Assembly: GCA_023250775.1 (NCBI GenBank)
Contig: JAHFAA010000014.1
Coordinates: 1-18,013, forward strand
DNA: 18,013 bases
Direction: 5' to 3'
From: Bdellovibrionales bacterium
GTDB lineage: Bacteria; Bdellovibrionota; Bacteriovoracia; Bacteriovoracales; Bacteriovoracaceae
Positions 1 to 7,228 of the stretch are shown here, piece after piece. A program made the position numbers and the translations under genes. The first letter of the stretch is position 1. Every line of letters starts with the position of its first letter. Under the pieces are notes generated by a model that saw nothing but the letters and a program-made list of their open reading frames with translations, searched no databases and was not told where the DNA came from.

Positions 1-520
1 CTAGAGGAAGACCATGAAAAGCGGCCTGAGCTCGAATCTGGTGCTTGCGACCGGTTTTGGGACGAAAACGCATCAGGCAAAGACCGATACCTTGAGTGAC
101 AAGCTGATATTCGGTGATGGACTTGTCTCCCCCACCCGACACAATTTCCATATAAGATAATTTGTTGTCCTCGATTTCTTTCATGAAATCATGCCACTCA
201 CCTGAGGATTCGGACGGCCCAAGCACCGAATTGCAATAGACCAATCCATAATAGGTTTTTTGCATGAGATGCTGTTTAAAAAGCTGATCCAGGCCCTGTC
301 GCGCCTCGCGCGTTTTAGCAAAGAGAATAACTCCAGACGTTTCCACATCAAGACGATGGGCCAAAGTAGCATGGGTGAGACCGGGATAGTTTGTCTCTAC
401 CCAGGATACAAGCGAGGGGCGTTTTGGGTCCCTGGTCGGATGAGGGCTCAATCCGGGAGGTTTATAAACCCCGAGATAGTGCTCATCTTGATAGAGAAGT
501 TTTGGTTGCTCGCTTTTCAT
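1..520 (-). CDS. RluA-family RNA pseudouridine synthase (3' end cut by window edge)
   Basis: This enzyme isomerises uridine to pseudouridine in rRNA or tRNA in the cytoplasm. Reading on the minus strand from an ATG at 520 gives 173 residues without a stop before the window edge. HRLD lies at residues 55-58 within HRLDVETSG, the RluA catalytic motif, with Asp58 as nucleophile. The second family motif, PKTGRKHQIRA, lies at 154-164. A KPPG motif at 20-23 follows a short N-terminal strand. There is no S4 RNA-binding domain, so it resembles the single-domain RluA/TruC-type enzymes. The substrate base cannot be assigned. About 50-80 C-terminal residues are expected beyond position 1. No Shine-Dalgarno precedes the ATG. 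A -10-like TAAAAG with an upstream TGn lies 6 nt before it, so a leaderless mRNA is possible. Family assignment is firm; the specific member is not. Confidence 0.92.
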   Translation of the reverse strand, partial: MKSEQPKLLYQDEHYLGVYKPPGLSPHPTRDPKRPSLVSWVETNYPGLTHATLAHRLDVETSGVILFAKTREARQGLDQLFKQHLMQKTYYGLVYCNSVLGPSESSGEWHDFMKEIEDNKLSYMEIVSGGGDKSITEYQLVTQGIGLCLMRFRPKTGRKHQIRAQAAFHGLPL

Positions 521-526
521 AGGGCG

Positions 527-535
527 CTTTTAGCA
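527..535 (-). promoter_or_regulatory. Candidate extended -10 for the pseudouridine synthase gene
   Basis: On the minus strand TGC-TAAAAG matches an extended -10 (4 of 6 in the hexamer plus TGn). It ends 6 nt before the ATG at 520, which would place the transcript start at about the start codon. I see no convincing -35 at 16-18 nt. Weak on its own; listed because the gene lacks a Shine-Dalgarno. Confidence 0.25.
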
Positions 536-631
536 CAATTTTCACCAGGAACTATGTAAAAAATTCAAGAGCATGGCAGGAATTATAGGGGCCGCTAAAC
601 TGCGCCAAATACTCTAATCTGGGGGATACCC

Positions 632-3190
632 ATGTCCGTCACTTCTAAGCACAGACGCTCGCTCTTAAAAACTTGTGGACTTGCCTGCTTCCTTGGTCTT
701 ATCACGACCTCGGCCATGGGCCAGCAACTCGGCTCCACGGTGTTAATCGGAAAAGTTCCAGGACGCTATTTACCCGGCAAGGCGATTACCAGTTCTTTTC
801 TATCTAAGGTTGTGATTGAAAAAGGGATCATCAAAGAGGTCACCCCGATCAATGTCGCAGATATCAACGGAATTAAAAGTGCCAGTACAGTGCCTGTTGT
901 CGTGCTTGGACAAGCGGCGCAAAATAAGTTCGACGTAATTTATCCCGGACTTTTTAACCTTCACAATCACACCAAACAAAATATGCTGCCCCTTTGGGGC
1001 GAGGCCCATGGGCAATTTGCCAATCGCTTTGAGTGGCGAGGATGGGGAAATTACACCGAGGCCGTAAGCCAAAATATGAATCCTTGGATCGCCAACTATG
1101 GCTCAGTGGTTGAGTGTGCCGCCTTTCGTTGGTCAGAGTTAGAGGCCATGGTTTTAGGCACTACTTATTTACAAGGCCCAAGTTCCTGTGTTTCGAACTT
1201 TGCCATTCACCATGTGGAAGGTGGCGACGGTTTTTTATATGACAAAACAAATGCCGCTGGCGAGCCTGTCATTCCAAAACAAAACGTCCAGGCCCCTACC
1301 GACATCGTCGATCCTGATTCGTTTACCTTTGTATGGGATCAGGTAAAACCCCTCGTCGACAAGGGAGACACATTCTCAGCAGCGTTGCAGAAAGTTGTTG
1401 CGAAAAGTTGTCCGAGTTTGAAAGACAAAATTGAAAAAACCTATGCAGACCAGACTGTGGCGCTGACTAAAAAACGTGATGCGGCCAAAACTGCCTTAGA
1501 TAAAAAACGTGATGCTAAAAATATCGCCGCCTACGAAACGGCTGCCTACGACTTAACTCGCGAAGCGATGATGGATAAGGAAGTGCTCAAGATCATCACG
1601 GATAAGGCGCTTCTGACAAAATCATGTAGCAATTATCATCCAAAATTTTTGCGATACATGTCGTTCTTTCATCCTACGATTGCCGGCAAGCTCTATTACA
1701 TTAATCATCCACGACACGCGGCCATTATTGGTCACCTGAGCGAAGGCCGCCGCATTGATCCTTATAACCAAGTTGAATTTGAACTTTTGAAAACGATGGG
1801 ACTGGCGCAGAAAAATGTGAACTTGATTCACGCCGTAGGCATTAATGAGGCAGGCCTCAAGTATATGGCAAAGCAAGGCATGGGTATCGTCTGGTCACCC
1901 TTTTCTAACTTTCTACTCTACGGACAAACCGCCGATATCCTCGCCGCTAATAAGGCCGGTGTGATCATGGCCCTGGGTTCTGACTGGACACCAACCGGTT
2001 CAAAATCGGTTTTGGAAGAATTAAAAATTGCCCGTAACTACGTAAAGCAGGCAGGATTAGACAAAGTTTTCACCGATGAATACCTCTATAAGATGGTGAC
2101 TGAAAATCCCGCTCAGATGGTTAATCAAATCGAAGACAAGGCCGGAGACGGGCAACATGGGGCCGGAAAAGTTGTTGCTGATGCTGTGGGTTCCATTATT
2201 GTTGTTAAAGAAAACTACGCTGACCCTCATACTAACTTAGTGTTGGCAAATGCCGGCGATATCAATTTAGTGGTGATCACAGGCCAACCGATGTACGGAA
2301 ATGTAAATTATCTAAAATCTTTTAAGGCCGATATTGGCTATGAAGTGTTGCCAAAATACTTTAAAGGTTTAAATGAATTGGTACTTAAAGACAGCACCGG
2401 CAAAGTCATTGGTGGCAGCGATCTTCTTCCCAAACCTTTGGCGGGAGAGGCCTTGCAAGCAGAAATTACCAAACGCGCCTATGCGCAATTAGGCATCCAA
2501 AAACTGGTGGATAAATATGTGGCGCAAGGACAGAACGCGACCACAGCTGAGGCCTCTGCCGTGAAGGAGAAAGGCCTGGCGAAAGATGCTGTTACGAAAG
2601 CGGAAACTCAAGCCACAGCGGATCTGACCAAAGAAGTTGCTGCTAGCTATAGCAAAATTATGGTGCAAATTGCGTCGTCTGATTTCTTAAAAGGATTGGA
2701 AGGTGCCGATCAATGTCACTTTGCTGATCAAAAAGGTTTTGTCTTTCAAGATTCGCTTAAGAGTAACACTCCAGCAGGCAAAACTGCCGCCACTGACAAT
2801 CTCGTAACTTTGAAAAAAGAAACAGGATTGGACCTTGATCGTGCAGCTGACATTCAAAAACTTTTGGGAGCACTTCTCTTGACTCAGGGAAAAAATATCC
2901 TTGGTGATGGATCGCTGGAAAAGGCCATTCCCTACATGCCTTCGCTCTTCTCGTGTAATGATTCGGCCTATGCTGCCCGCTTCGCCCGTTTTATGGCCGA
3001 TTCGAAAAGCAAGGCCGATGAGTATAAAGAAAATATGGAATATCGGGTGAAATTCAGAAAAGATGCGCAGGATACAATTGATCAATATAACAAAGGTCAC
3101 AGTGCATCTCCCCGCATGACCATTCCTGAGTCTATGGCCAAAGATTACGGTCTTGAGTACGACACAAATGAAGGCGTGGAAGGTTACTAG
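632..3190 (+). CDS. Large exported amidohydrolase-superfamily protein
   Basis: This is a metal-dependent hydrolase of the amidohydrolase superfamily, closest to the cytosine-deaminase/AtzA-TrzA-like branch; its substrate is unknown. Of 852 residues, 1-30 form an export signal with a twin-arginine-like pattern (HRRSLLK at 7-13), a hydrophobic core, and likely cleavage after SAMG. Metal-site motifs appear in the right order: HNH at 111-113 after YPGLFNL, His368 in GHLSEG, His400 in LIHAVG, and Asp451 in LGSDWTPTGS. The family normally has about 400-480 residues. Here there is a charged helical insert at about 260-320 and a further roughly 300 C-terminal residues, partly Ala/Lys/Glu-rich and probably helical, that match nothing I recognise. 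The start is supported by GGGGGA at 621-626, five bases before the ATG. Export is probably to the periplasm. The Tat route would suit a cofactor-loaded enzyme but is inference. Confidence 0.85.
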   Translation: MSVTSKHRRSLLKTCGLACFLGLITTSAMGQQLGSTVLIGKVPGRYLPGKAITSSFLSKVVIEKGIIKEVTPINVADINGIKSASTVPVVVLGQAAQNKFDVIYPGLFNLHNHTKQNMLPLWGEAHGQFANRFEWRGWGNYTEAVSQNMNPWIANYGSVVECAAFRWSELEAMVLGTTYLQGPSSCVSNFAIHHVEGGDGFLYDKTNAAGEPVIPKQNVQAPTDIVDPDSFTFVWDQVKPLVDKGDTFSAALQKVVAKSCPSLKDKIEKTYADQTVALTKKRDAAKTALDKKRDAKNIAAYETAAYDLTREAMMDKEVLKIITDKALLTKSCSNYHPKFLRYMSFFHPTIAGKLYYINHPRHAAIIGHLSEGRRIDPYNQVEFELLKTMGLAQKNVNLIHAVGINEAGLKYMAKQGMGIVWSPFSNFLLYGQTADILAANKAGVIMALGSDWTPTGSKSVLEELKIARNYVKQAGLDKVFTDEYLYKMVTENPAQMVNQIEDKAGDGQHGAGKVVADAVGSIIVVKENYADPHTNLVLANAGDINLVVITGQPMYGNVNYLKSFKADIGYEVLPKYFKGLNELVLKDSTGKVIGGSDLLPKPLAGEALQAEITKRAYAQLGIQKLVDKYVAQGQNATTAEASAVKEKGLAKDAVTKAETQATADLTKEVAASYSKIMVQIASSDFLKGLEGADQCHFADQKGFVFQDSLKSNTPAGKTAATDNLVTLKKETGLDLDRAADIQKLLGALLLTQGKNILGDGSLEKAIPYMPSLFSCNDSAYAARFARFMADSKSKADEYKENMEYRVKFRKDAQDTIDQYNKGHSASPRMTIPESMAKDYGLEYDTNEGVEGY
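1468..1515 (+). repeat. Exact 15-nt direct repeat, 33-nt period, inside the amidohydrolase gene
   Basis: TAAAAAACGTGATGC occurs at 1468-1482 and again at 1501-1515. The 33-nt offset keeps the reading frame and repeats KKRDA with an 11-residue period in the helical insert. It looks like a small internal duplication in a coiled-coil-like segment. Confidence 0.6.
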
Positions 3191-3214
3191 TTAATCTTTC
3201 TCCTCTGCTTTAAT

Positions 3215-3220
3215 TATGCT
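3215..3220 (+). promoter_or_regulatory. Candidate -10 for menE-menH fusion gene
   Basis: TATGCT matches the -10 consensus at 4 of 6 positions and ends 6 nt before the ATG at 3227. No good -35 is seen. The gene could equally be read through from the amidohydrolase gene, whose stop lies 36 bp upstream with no visible terminator. Confidence 0.22.
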
Positions 3221-3226
3221 AAATGA

Positions 3227-5344
3227 ATGGGCAATATGTTTTTAAACTTATTGTCCATTCGTCATTTTCTGCGCTTTGAGAGCAAGAATCTTCTTTCAAA
3301 TTTCATGCAAGTCGGATTTCAACGCCCTGAACGCATTTTTTATGAAGGACCGCACGGAACGGTTACTTACCAGGAACTACAGCAACTAGTCTTCGCGACA
3401 AAATTCCCAACCTCGGAATTTTTCGCGCCCGTTCAATCAGATCATCCTGCGTATTTTTTTGCCGAATTTCTGGCGACATTACAAGCGGCAAGATGTCCTG
3501 TTTTACTCTCCCATAAAGATGGCGAGATCCATGCCTTCGGGCCTCCTTCAGATATTCACTTTGCTGGCCCGCTTATGGCGGTTTTAACCTCTGGCTCCAC
3601 GGGAATGCCCAAGACCGTCGTTCACTCCCTAGAAGGACTCTTGTGGAATATTTTAGGAGTGCTTGAAAGCTGGCAGAAAGAATTAAATTGGGACGATGAT
3701 TTTGTCCCCACTTTTGGGCTTGTTCTGCCCTGGCATCACTTTGGTGGTTTCACAGTTCTGTTACGCGCCTTTGTTTTGAATGCTAAAGTTATTCACACCA
3801 CAAAGGCCGAAGATTTTGCCTTGCAAACGCCTGTGGATGTCGCCTCAGTGGTTCCGACACAAGTCAGAGACATGATTCAAGCGCTTGGTTCGCGTCCCGC
3901 TTGCACTTCGCATTTTTTAGTGGGTGGTGCCGCCAGCGAGCATTTAAACGAACTCAAAGGTCTTTCACTGTCGCTCAGTTATGGTCTGACTGAAACAGGA
4001 GGGACAGTGGCGGCCACTTCATTTGGGATCCCAGGGCCCGCACTTCCCTACCCCTATCGAAAACTTCGGGCCCATGACAATAACGAATTCGCCATTTCGG
4101 GCCCAACTGTGGCCTTAGGGTATTTCCAAAATAAACTTTGGCATGCTTTTCCTGAAGAGCAAAATGGCCGTGTCCTGATTCCCCCTGACTTGGGCACGAT
4201 CAATCCCGCGGATGGAAGTCTAAAAATCTTAGGACGTCGAGATCAGATTATTATTTGCGGCGGAGAGAATATTGCCCCGGAGGAAATCCTGCGAGCACTC
4301 TCGCCCCAACTCCGCAAGAGCACCGAATTCTTAATTGTCGGTCTGCCGGATGAACGACTGGGCCACATCGCGGTTCTTTTTTTTCGTCCACTCGATCAAA
4401 CTTTGAATTCAAAAAGAAGACAAAACATCGTCGATGAATTACAGGTTCTCCCGTCGTTCAAGCGGCCACGCAAAATCCTTCCCCTTCCCCCTCAATCAAA
4501 GTGGAAAGGAATTAAACCTTCTTACCAGGAATTAGTGCGATGGACGGCAACCTATGAAGAACTTCATTTTGAAGAATGGGGGAATCCTACTGGGCCAAAA
4601 ATCTTGGCGCTGCATGGTTTTATGGGAGCGCCTCAAGACTTTTTGAGTCTTGCCTCGAATTTTCCTTCCTTTCATTGGATTGTCCCCTATCTCCCTGGCC
4701 ATGGAACCGCAATTGCCGGCTTTCAAGATTTCCACCAAGGTTGTGACAAAATTTCAGATTGGTGGCAGCAGCTTTATCCTTCCACTCCTTTTTCTATCCT
4801 TGGATACTCCATGGGAGGACGAATAGGTCTTGGCCTCGTTCAGTCCATGCTCAAAAACAATTCAATTCAGGGATTAAAAAATCTTCTTCTGATTTCGGCG
4901 GGACTTGGTGTTGACGATGAGATCAAACGCCGAGAGCGCAGACACAAAGATGAAAGTCTTCCTCTCAATTTTGAGACACTGGAAAGCAAGCGCAGCTATC
5001 TCAATGAATGGTATCGTTTACCCATGTGGGGGAAGCTGAACACGCAAAAATTTTATCCTTCTCTTTTGGAAAAGCGCCTGGCGCTAAAACACGATGAATG
5101 GCATCAGGCGATCTGTCGTTTTGGACAAGGCACTCATGGTAACTTCAAAAAAAATCTGGCTGCTTTAGTGCAACAACACGAGTGTAAAATCATCTATTGC
5201 TATGGCGAGCTGGATTTTACCTATAAGAAATGGGCGGAAGAATACCAGTCACTTGGAATCGCTAGCTACGAAGGACGAGGCCACGGCCATGCACTTTTAG
5301 AAGAGGGTTGTGAATTTCTTTCGGATGTGATCAGAAAATTCTAA
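3227..5344 (+). CDS. menE-menH fusion: Fused o-succinylbenzoate-CoA ligase / SHCHC synthase (MenE-MenH)
   Basis: This 705-residue cytoplasmic protein joins two menaquinone-pathway enzymes. The N-terminal part (about 30-440) is an ANL adenylating enzyme: P-loop TSGSTGMPK at 121-129, YGLTETG at 252-258, GRRDQ at 336-340 and GGENIAPEEI following. MenE activates o-succinylbenzoate with ATP and CoA. The C-terminal part (about 445-705) is an alpha/beta hydrolase: LHGFMG at 462-467, LPGHG at 489-493, nucleophile elbow GYSMGGR at 526-532 (Ser528), a likely acid Asp663, and likely His686 in GHGHALLEE. GYSMGGR is typical of MenH, which eliminates pyruvate from SEPHCHC to form SHCHC. In the ligase the usual C-terminal catalytic GK is not clear; the equivalent segment near 424-432 has several lysines (SKWKGIK). 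No Shine-Dalgarno precedes 3227, and an in-frame ATG at 3236 is an alternative. The 3' end overlaps the convergent FecR gene by 4 bp. Assignment of both halves to this pathway is inference from motif style and pairing. Confidence 0.85.
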   Translation: MGNMFLNLLSIRHFLRFESKNLLSNFMQVGFQRPERIFYEGPHGTVTYQELQQLVFATKFPTSEFFAPVQSDHPAYFFAEFLATLQAARCPVLLSHKDGEIHAFGPPSDIHFAGPLMAVLTSGSTGMPKTVVHSLEGLLWNILGVLESWQKELNWDDDFVPTFGLVLPWHHFGGFTVLLRAFVLNAKVIHTTKAEDFALQTPVDVASVVPTQVRDMIQALGSRPACTSHFLVGGAASEHLNELKGLSLSLSYGLTETGGTVAATSFGIPGPALPYPYRKLRAHDNNEFAISGPTVALGYFQNKLWHAFPEEQNGRVLIPPDLGTINPADGSLKILGRRDQIIICGGENIAPEEILRALSPQLRKSTEFLIVGLPDERLGHIAVLFFRPLDQTLNSKRRQNIVDELQVLPSFKRPRKILPLPPQSKWKGIKPSYQELVRWTATYEELHFEEWGNPTGPKILALHGFMGAPQDFLSLASNFPSFHWIVPYLPGHGTAIAGFQDFHQGCDKISDWWQQLYPSTPFSILGYSMGGRIGLGLVQSMLKNNSIQGLKNLLLISAGLGVDDEIKRRERRHKDESLPLNFETLESKRSYLNEWYRLPMWGKLNTQKFYPSLLEKRLALKHDEWHQAICRFGQGTHGNFKKNLAALVQQHECKIIYCYGELDFTYKKWAEEYQSLGIASYEGRGHGHALLEEGCEFLSDVIRKF

Positions 5345-6198
5345 TGGCCGTTATACTCTTGCAATTTTTTATTAAGATGTTTTTGAACATCATGCCAGTT
5401 GCCTTTGGGATTCTCGCCTGAGTCGTACTCTGGCTTGCCTATTGAACTCACATGACGGCCGGGCAAACTATCTTCCTTATAATCATTGAGGAAGACGGGG
5501 GCATCCTCACTTTTCTCATCGTCGTAAGAAACGAGAGTGTTATATTCCTCATCATTGATGGCCAGTGTTCCGGCATCCACAACCAAATCGTTTCCTTGTG
5601 TAATAGCAATCATCTTTTCCTTTTTCGCAACATTGCTATTCTCCCCATTAATTTCATTTTTCACGCGCACGTTGCCTTCAACCACGGCAAATTGAGTGAC
5701 GTCCCGTCCTTTGTCTGAGGTGTTCAAATTGCCCAAGAAAATTGTTCCGCGCACTCCCAAAGAGGCGGTCTTGGTTTTCACCGTTATATCTCCGGGCTTG
5801 GCCTTAACCGGGACGTGGGCACGAATTTTTCCGGAAATAAAACCGTAGATACTTTGCCGGTTATCTTTGGATTTAAAGGTAAATTTTTCGAAGACCATGC
5901 GCGACTTTGGGCCGATGGAAATAATACTATCGTCAATCATTTTCAACTTCACAAAAGAACCGACGCCGGTTGTGACGGTGTCTCCTTCCTGCACAATTTG
6001 ATTGGCGGCACCGATTTTAATTTCTTTTTTATTGTCCGCGCGAAGTTTGATCACCTCTCCTTTCACAAAAACTACCTGACCAACCATATTGTTGATAACC
6101 TGAGAGGTCTCTGGATCGGCACCTTTGATACCTTGAGAATGCCCTTCAAAGGCGAAGGTTATAAGGATCAATACAATAAACAAATAAAAGTTTTTCAT
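5341..6198 (-). CDS. Exported FecR-domain protein
   Basis: 285 residues from the ATG at 6198, chosen because GAGGTGG lies about 6 nt upstream and because the protein then begins with a proper signal peptide (MKNFYLF, hydrophobic core, cleavage near GHS-Q at about 21). An in-frame extension upstream would bury this signal. A FecR domain spans about 38-155, with GEVIKLR, a QEGDTV turn, and the signature SLGVRGTIF at 146-154. The C-terminal 100 residues are acidic, low-complexity and unassigned. In the classical system FecR is an inner-membrane anti-sigma regulator, but here there is no cytoplasmic N-terminal segment, no transmembrane helix after the signal and no neighbouring sigma factor or TonB receptor. 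It is therefore better read as a soluble periplasmic or surface FecR-fold protein. It follows the phosphatase-like gene by 64 bp on the same strand, probably in one transcript. Confidence 0.85.
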   Translation of the reverse strand: MKNFYLFIVLILITFAFEGHSQGIKGADPETSQVINNMVGQVVFVKGEVIKLRADNKKEIKIGAANQIVQEGDTVTTGVGSFVKLKMIDDSIISIGPKSRMVFEKFTFKSKDNRQSIYGFISGKIRAHVPVKAKPGDITVKTKTASLGVRGTIFLGNLNTSDKGRDVTQFAVVEGNVRVKNEINGENSNVAKKEKMIAITQGNDLVVDAGTLAINDEEYNTLVSYDDEKSEDAPVFLNDYKEDSLPGRHVSSIGKPEYDSGENPKGNWHDVQKHLNKKLQEYNGH

Positions 6199-6213
6199 CT
6201 TCTTCCACCTCGC

Positions 6214-6232
6214 AAGAAATCTCGTATTTCTT
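6214..6232. repeat. Inverted repeat just upstream of the FecR-gene ribosome binding site
   Basis: AAGAAAT (6214-6220) and ATTTCTT (6226-6232) form a perfect 7-bp stem with a 5-nt loop. On the mRNA it ends 2 nt before the GAGGTGG Shine-Dalgarno (6205-6211). There is no U-tract, so it is not a terminator. It could limit ribosome access, act as a processing site, or be chance in A/T-rich spacer. Confidence 0.45.
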
Positions 6233-6262
6233 AACGGAAGCAAAAAAAATGAAGCTAAAGAA

Positions 6263-7150
6263 TTATTGCTGACAGTTCGCTTGCAGCGCAATTTGCCGTG
6301 ATTTTAGAAGAACTGAGCAAACTACTTTACTATCTTTTCCATCTTTCCCATCGATACTGATAAAATGGACATAGGCTTCATGCTTATCTGGAAAAGTTTC
6401 AAGCCGCGCCCAATGGGCCTTGGGTTTGTAAGTCCACAGCGATTTTATCGCCACGCCAGGGACCACGTCACTTTGAACTTGATTGGCCGGAAAAAACTCA
6501 AAGGCCGCGCCAGAAACAACCAAGGGAAGATCGGCAAAACGATAAAACGCCGCCATATGATCGTGCCCCACAAAAATACCATCAATCACATCCCGATATT
6601 CAAGCAGAAGCGGGCGAAGGGCATCGTGAAAGGCCTTCTTCTCCGTCCAGTTATGACGGGCACTCAACGTGGCCGGGGGGTGGTGGAAAATGACAAAAGT
6701 AAAGGTGGGCGCGCCCGGAGTATTTTTCAATTTGCGCGCCTGGGCCATCTCCTTCATAAAAAAATCACGTTGGACCAATACATTATTTTGATTATCAGAA
6801 TTGAGTACAATAAAGCGAACGTCCTCTATCGTCTTGGAATAAAATTCATCCGGCATGTGAAAATAGTCACGCTCGGCCTGATAAGAAATGTTGTGATTTC
6901 CAATGGCCACCACCGGAAACTGAATACCTTGGGTGAACCAATCTTCCCAAACATCTTTATAAGATAAATTTAGGTCGTAAAGATTGTCTCCAAGAAGGGC
7001 AACATTCTTAATTTCGGCCTGGAGCATGGAGCGCAAAACTTGCTGGGTGGATTCATTTTTTTTACCAGCATCACCGAGCAAACCGATGGTCAACGCATTG
7101 GCAATGGAAGCCGAAAGCAGAAAGGTGACTAACAGTGCGATTTTACTCAT
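6263..7150 (-). CDS. Exported purple-acid-phosphatase-like metallophosphoesterase
   Basis: 295 residues. The start is the ATG at 7150 because AAGGAG sits 6 nt before it; a TTG at 7156 is in frame but badly placed. Residues 1-19 form a Sec signal (hydrophobic core, cleavage near SIANA-L). The five metal-binding blocks of the calcineurin-like fold are present in purple-acid-phosphatase style: GDAG at 26-29, GDNLY at 55-59, GNH at 84-86 (followed by Asn rather than Asp/Glu), FHH around 155-157, and GHDH at 195-198. Such enzymes use a two-metal centre to hydrolyse phosphomonoesters, phosphoproteins or nucleotides. Length and order fit the short bacterial or TRAP-like branch. Location is probably periplasmic. 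It is divergent from an exported kinase-like gene and co-directional with the FecR-domain gene. The substrate is unknown. Confidence 0.87.
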   Translation of the reverse strand: MSKIALLVTFLLSASIANALTIGLLGDAGKKNESTQQVLRSMLQAEIKNVALLGDNLYDLNLSYKDVWEDWFTQGIQFPVVAIGNHNISYQAERDYFHMPDEFYSKTIEDVRFIVLNSDNQNNVLVQRDFFMKEMAQARKLKNTPGAPTFTFVIFHHPPATLSARHNWTEKKAFHDALRPLLLEYRDVIDGIFVGHDHMAAFYRFADLPLVVSGAAFEFFPANQVQSDVVPGVAIKSLWTYKPKAHWARLETFPDKHEAYVHFISIDGKDGKDSKVVCSVLLKSRQIALQANCQQ

Positions 7151-7214
7151 AACCAACTCCTTGATTGAGGCAGGGAATTTTTACACGAGAGACCCATTTT
7201 TCCAAGAAGTTTCC

Positions 7215-7220
7215 TATAAT
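7215..7220 (+). promoter_or_regulatory. Perfect -10 hexamer TATAAT directly before the kinase-like gene
   Basis: TATAAT ends 8 nt before the ATG at 7229. Transcription would start at about 7226-7229, giving a leaderless or nearly leaderless message. No Shine-Dalgarno is present and no strong -35 is found at 16-18 nt. The 78-bp divergent spacer must also carry the promoter for the phosphatase-like gene. Confidence 0.4.
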
Positions 7221-7228
7221 GCGCGCTT

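Noticed and set aside
2687..3100. 137-codon open frame on the minus strand
   Set aside because: It lies antisense inside the amidohydrolase C-terminal region. The amidohydrolase frame is continuous and has a good start, while this frame has a biased, motif-free product.
3191..3226. Terminator after the amidohydrolase gene
   Set aside because: No stem followed by a T-run is present in this 36-bp spacer, so read-through into the menE-menH fusion is possible.
6214..6232. Terminator between the phosphatase-like and FecR genes
   Set aside because: The stem is A/T-rich and followed by the Shine-Dalgarno sequence rather than a U-run.
5815..6234. 139-codon open frame on the plus strand
   Set aside because: It is antisense to the FecR-domain gene, with no motif or start signal of its own.
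6199..6291. N-terminal extension of the FecR-domain protein
   Set aside because: It would bury the signal peptide and ignores the GAGGTGG site before the ATG at 6198. It also overlaps the end of the phosphatase-like gene.
6365..6967. 200-codon open frame on the plus strand
   Set aside because: It is antisense to the phosphatase-like gene, whose motifs and signal peptide are clear. Its product is basic and low in recognisable motifs, and it has no ribosome binding site.
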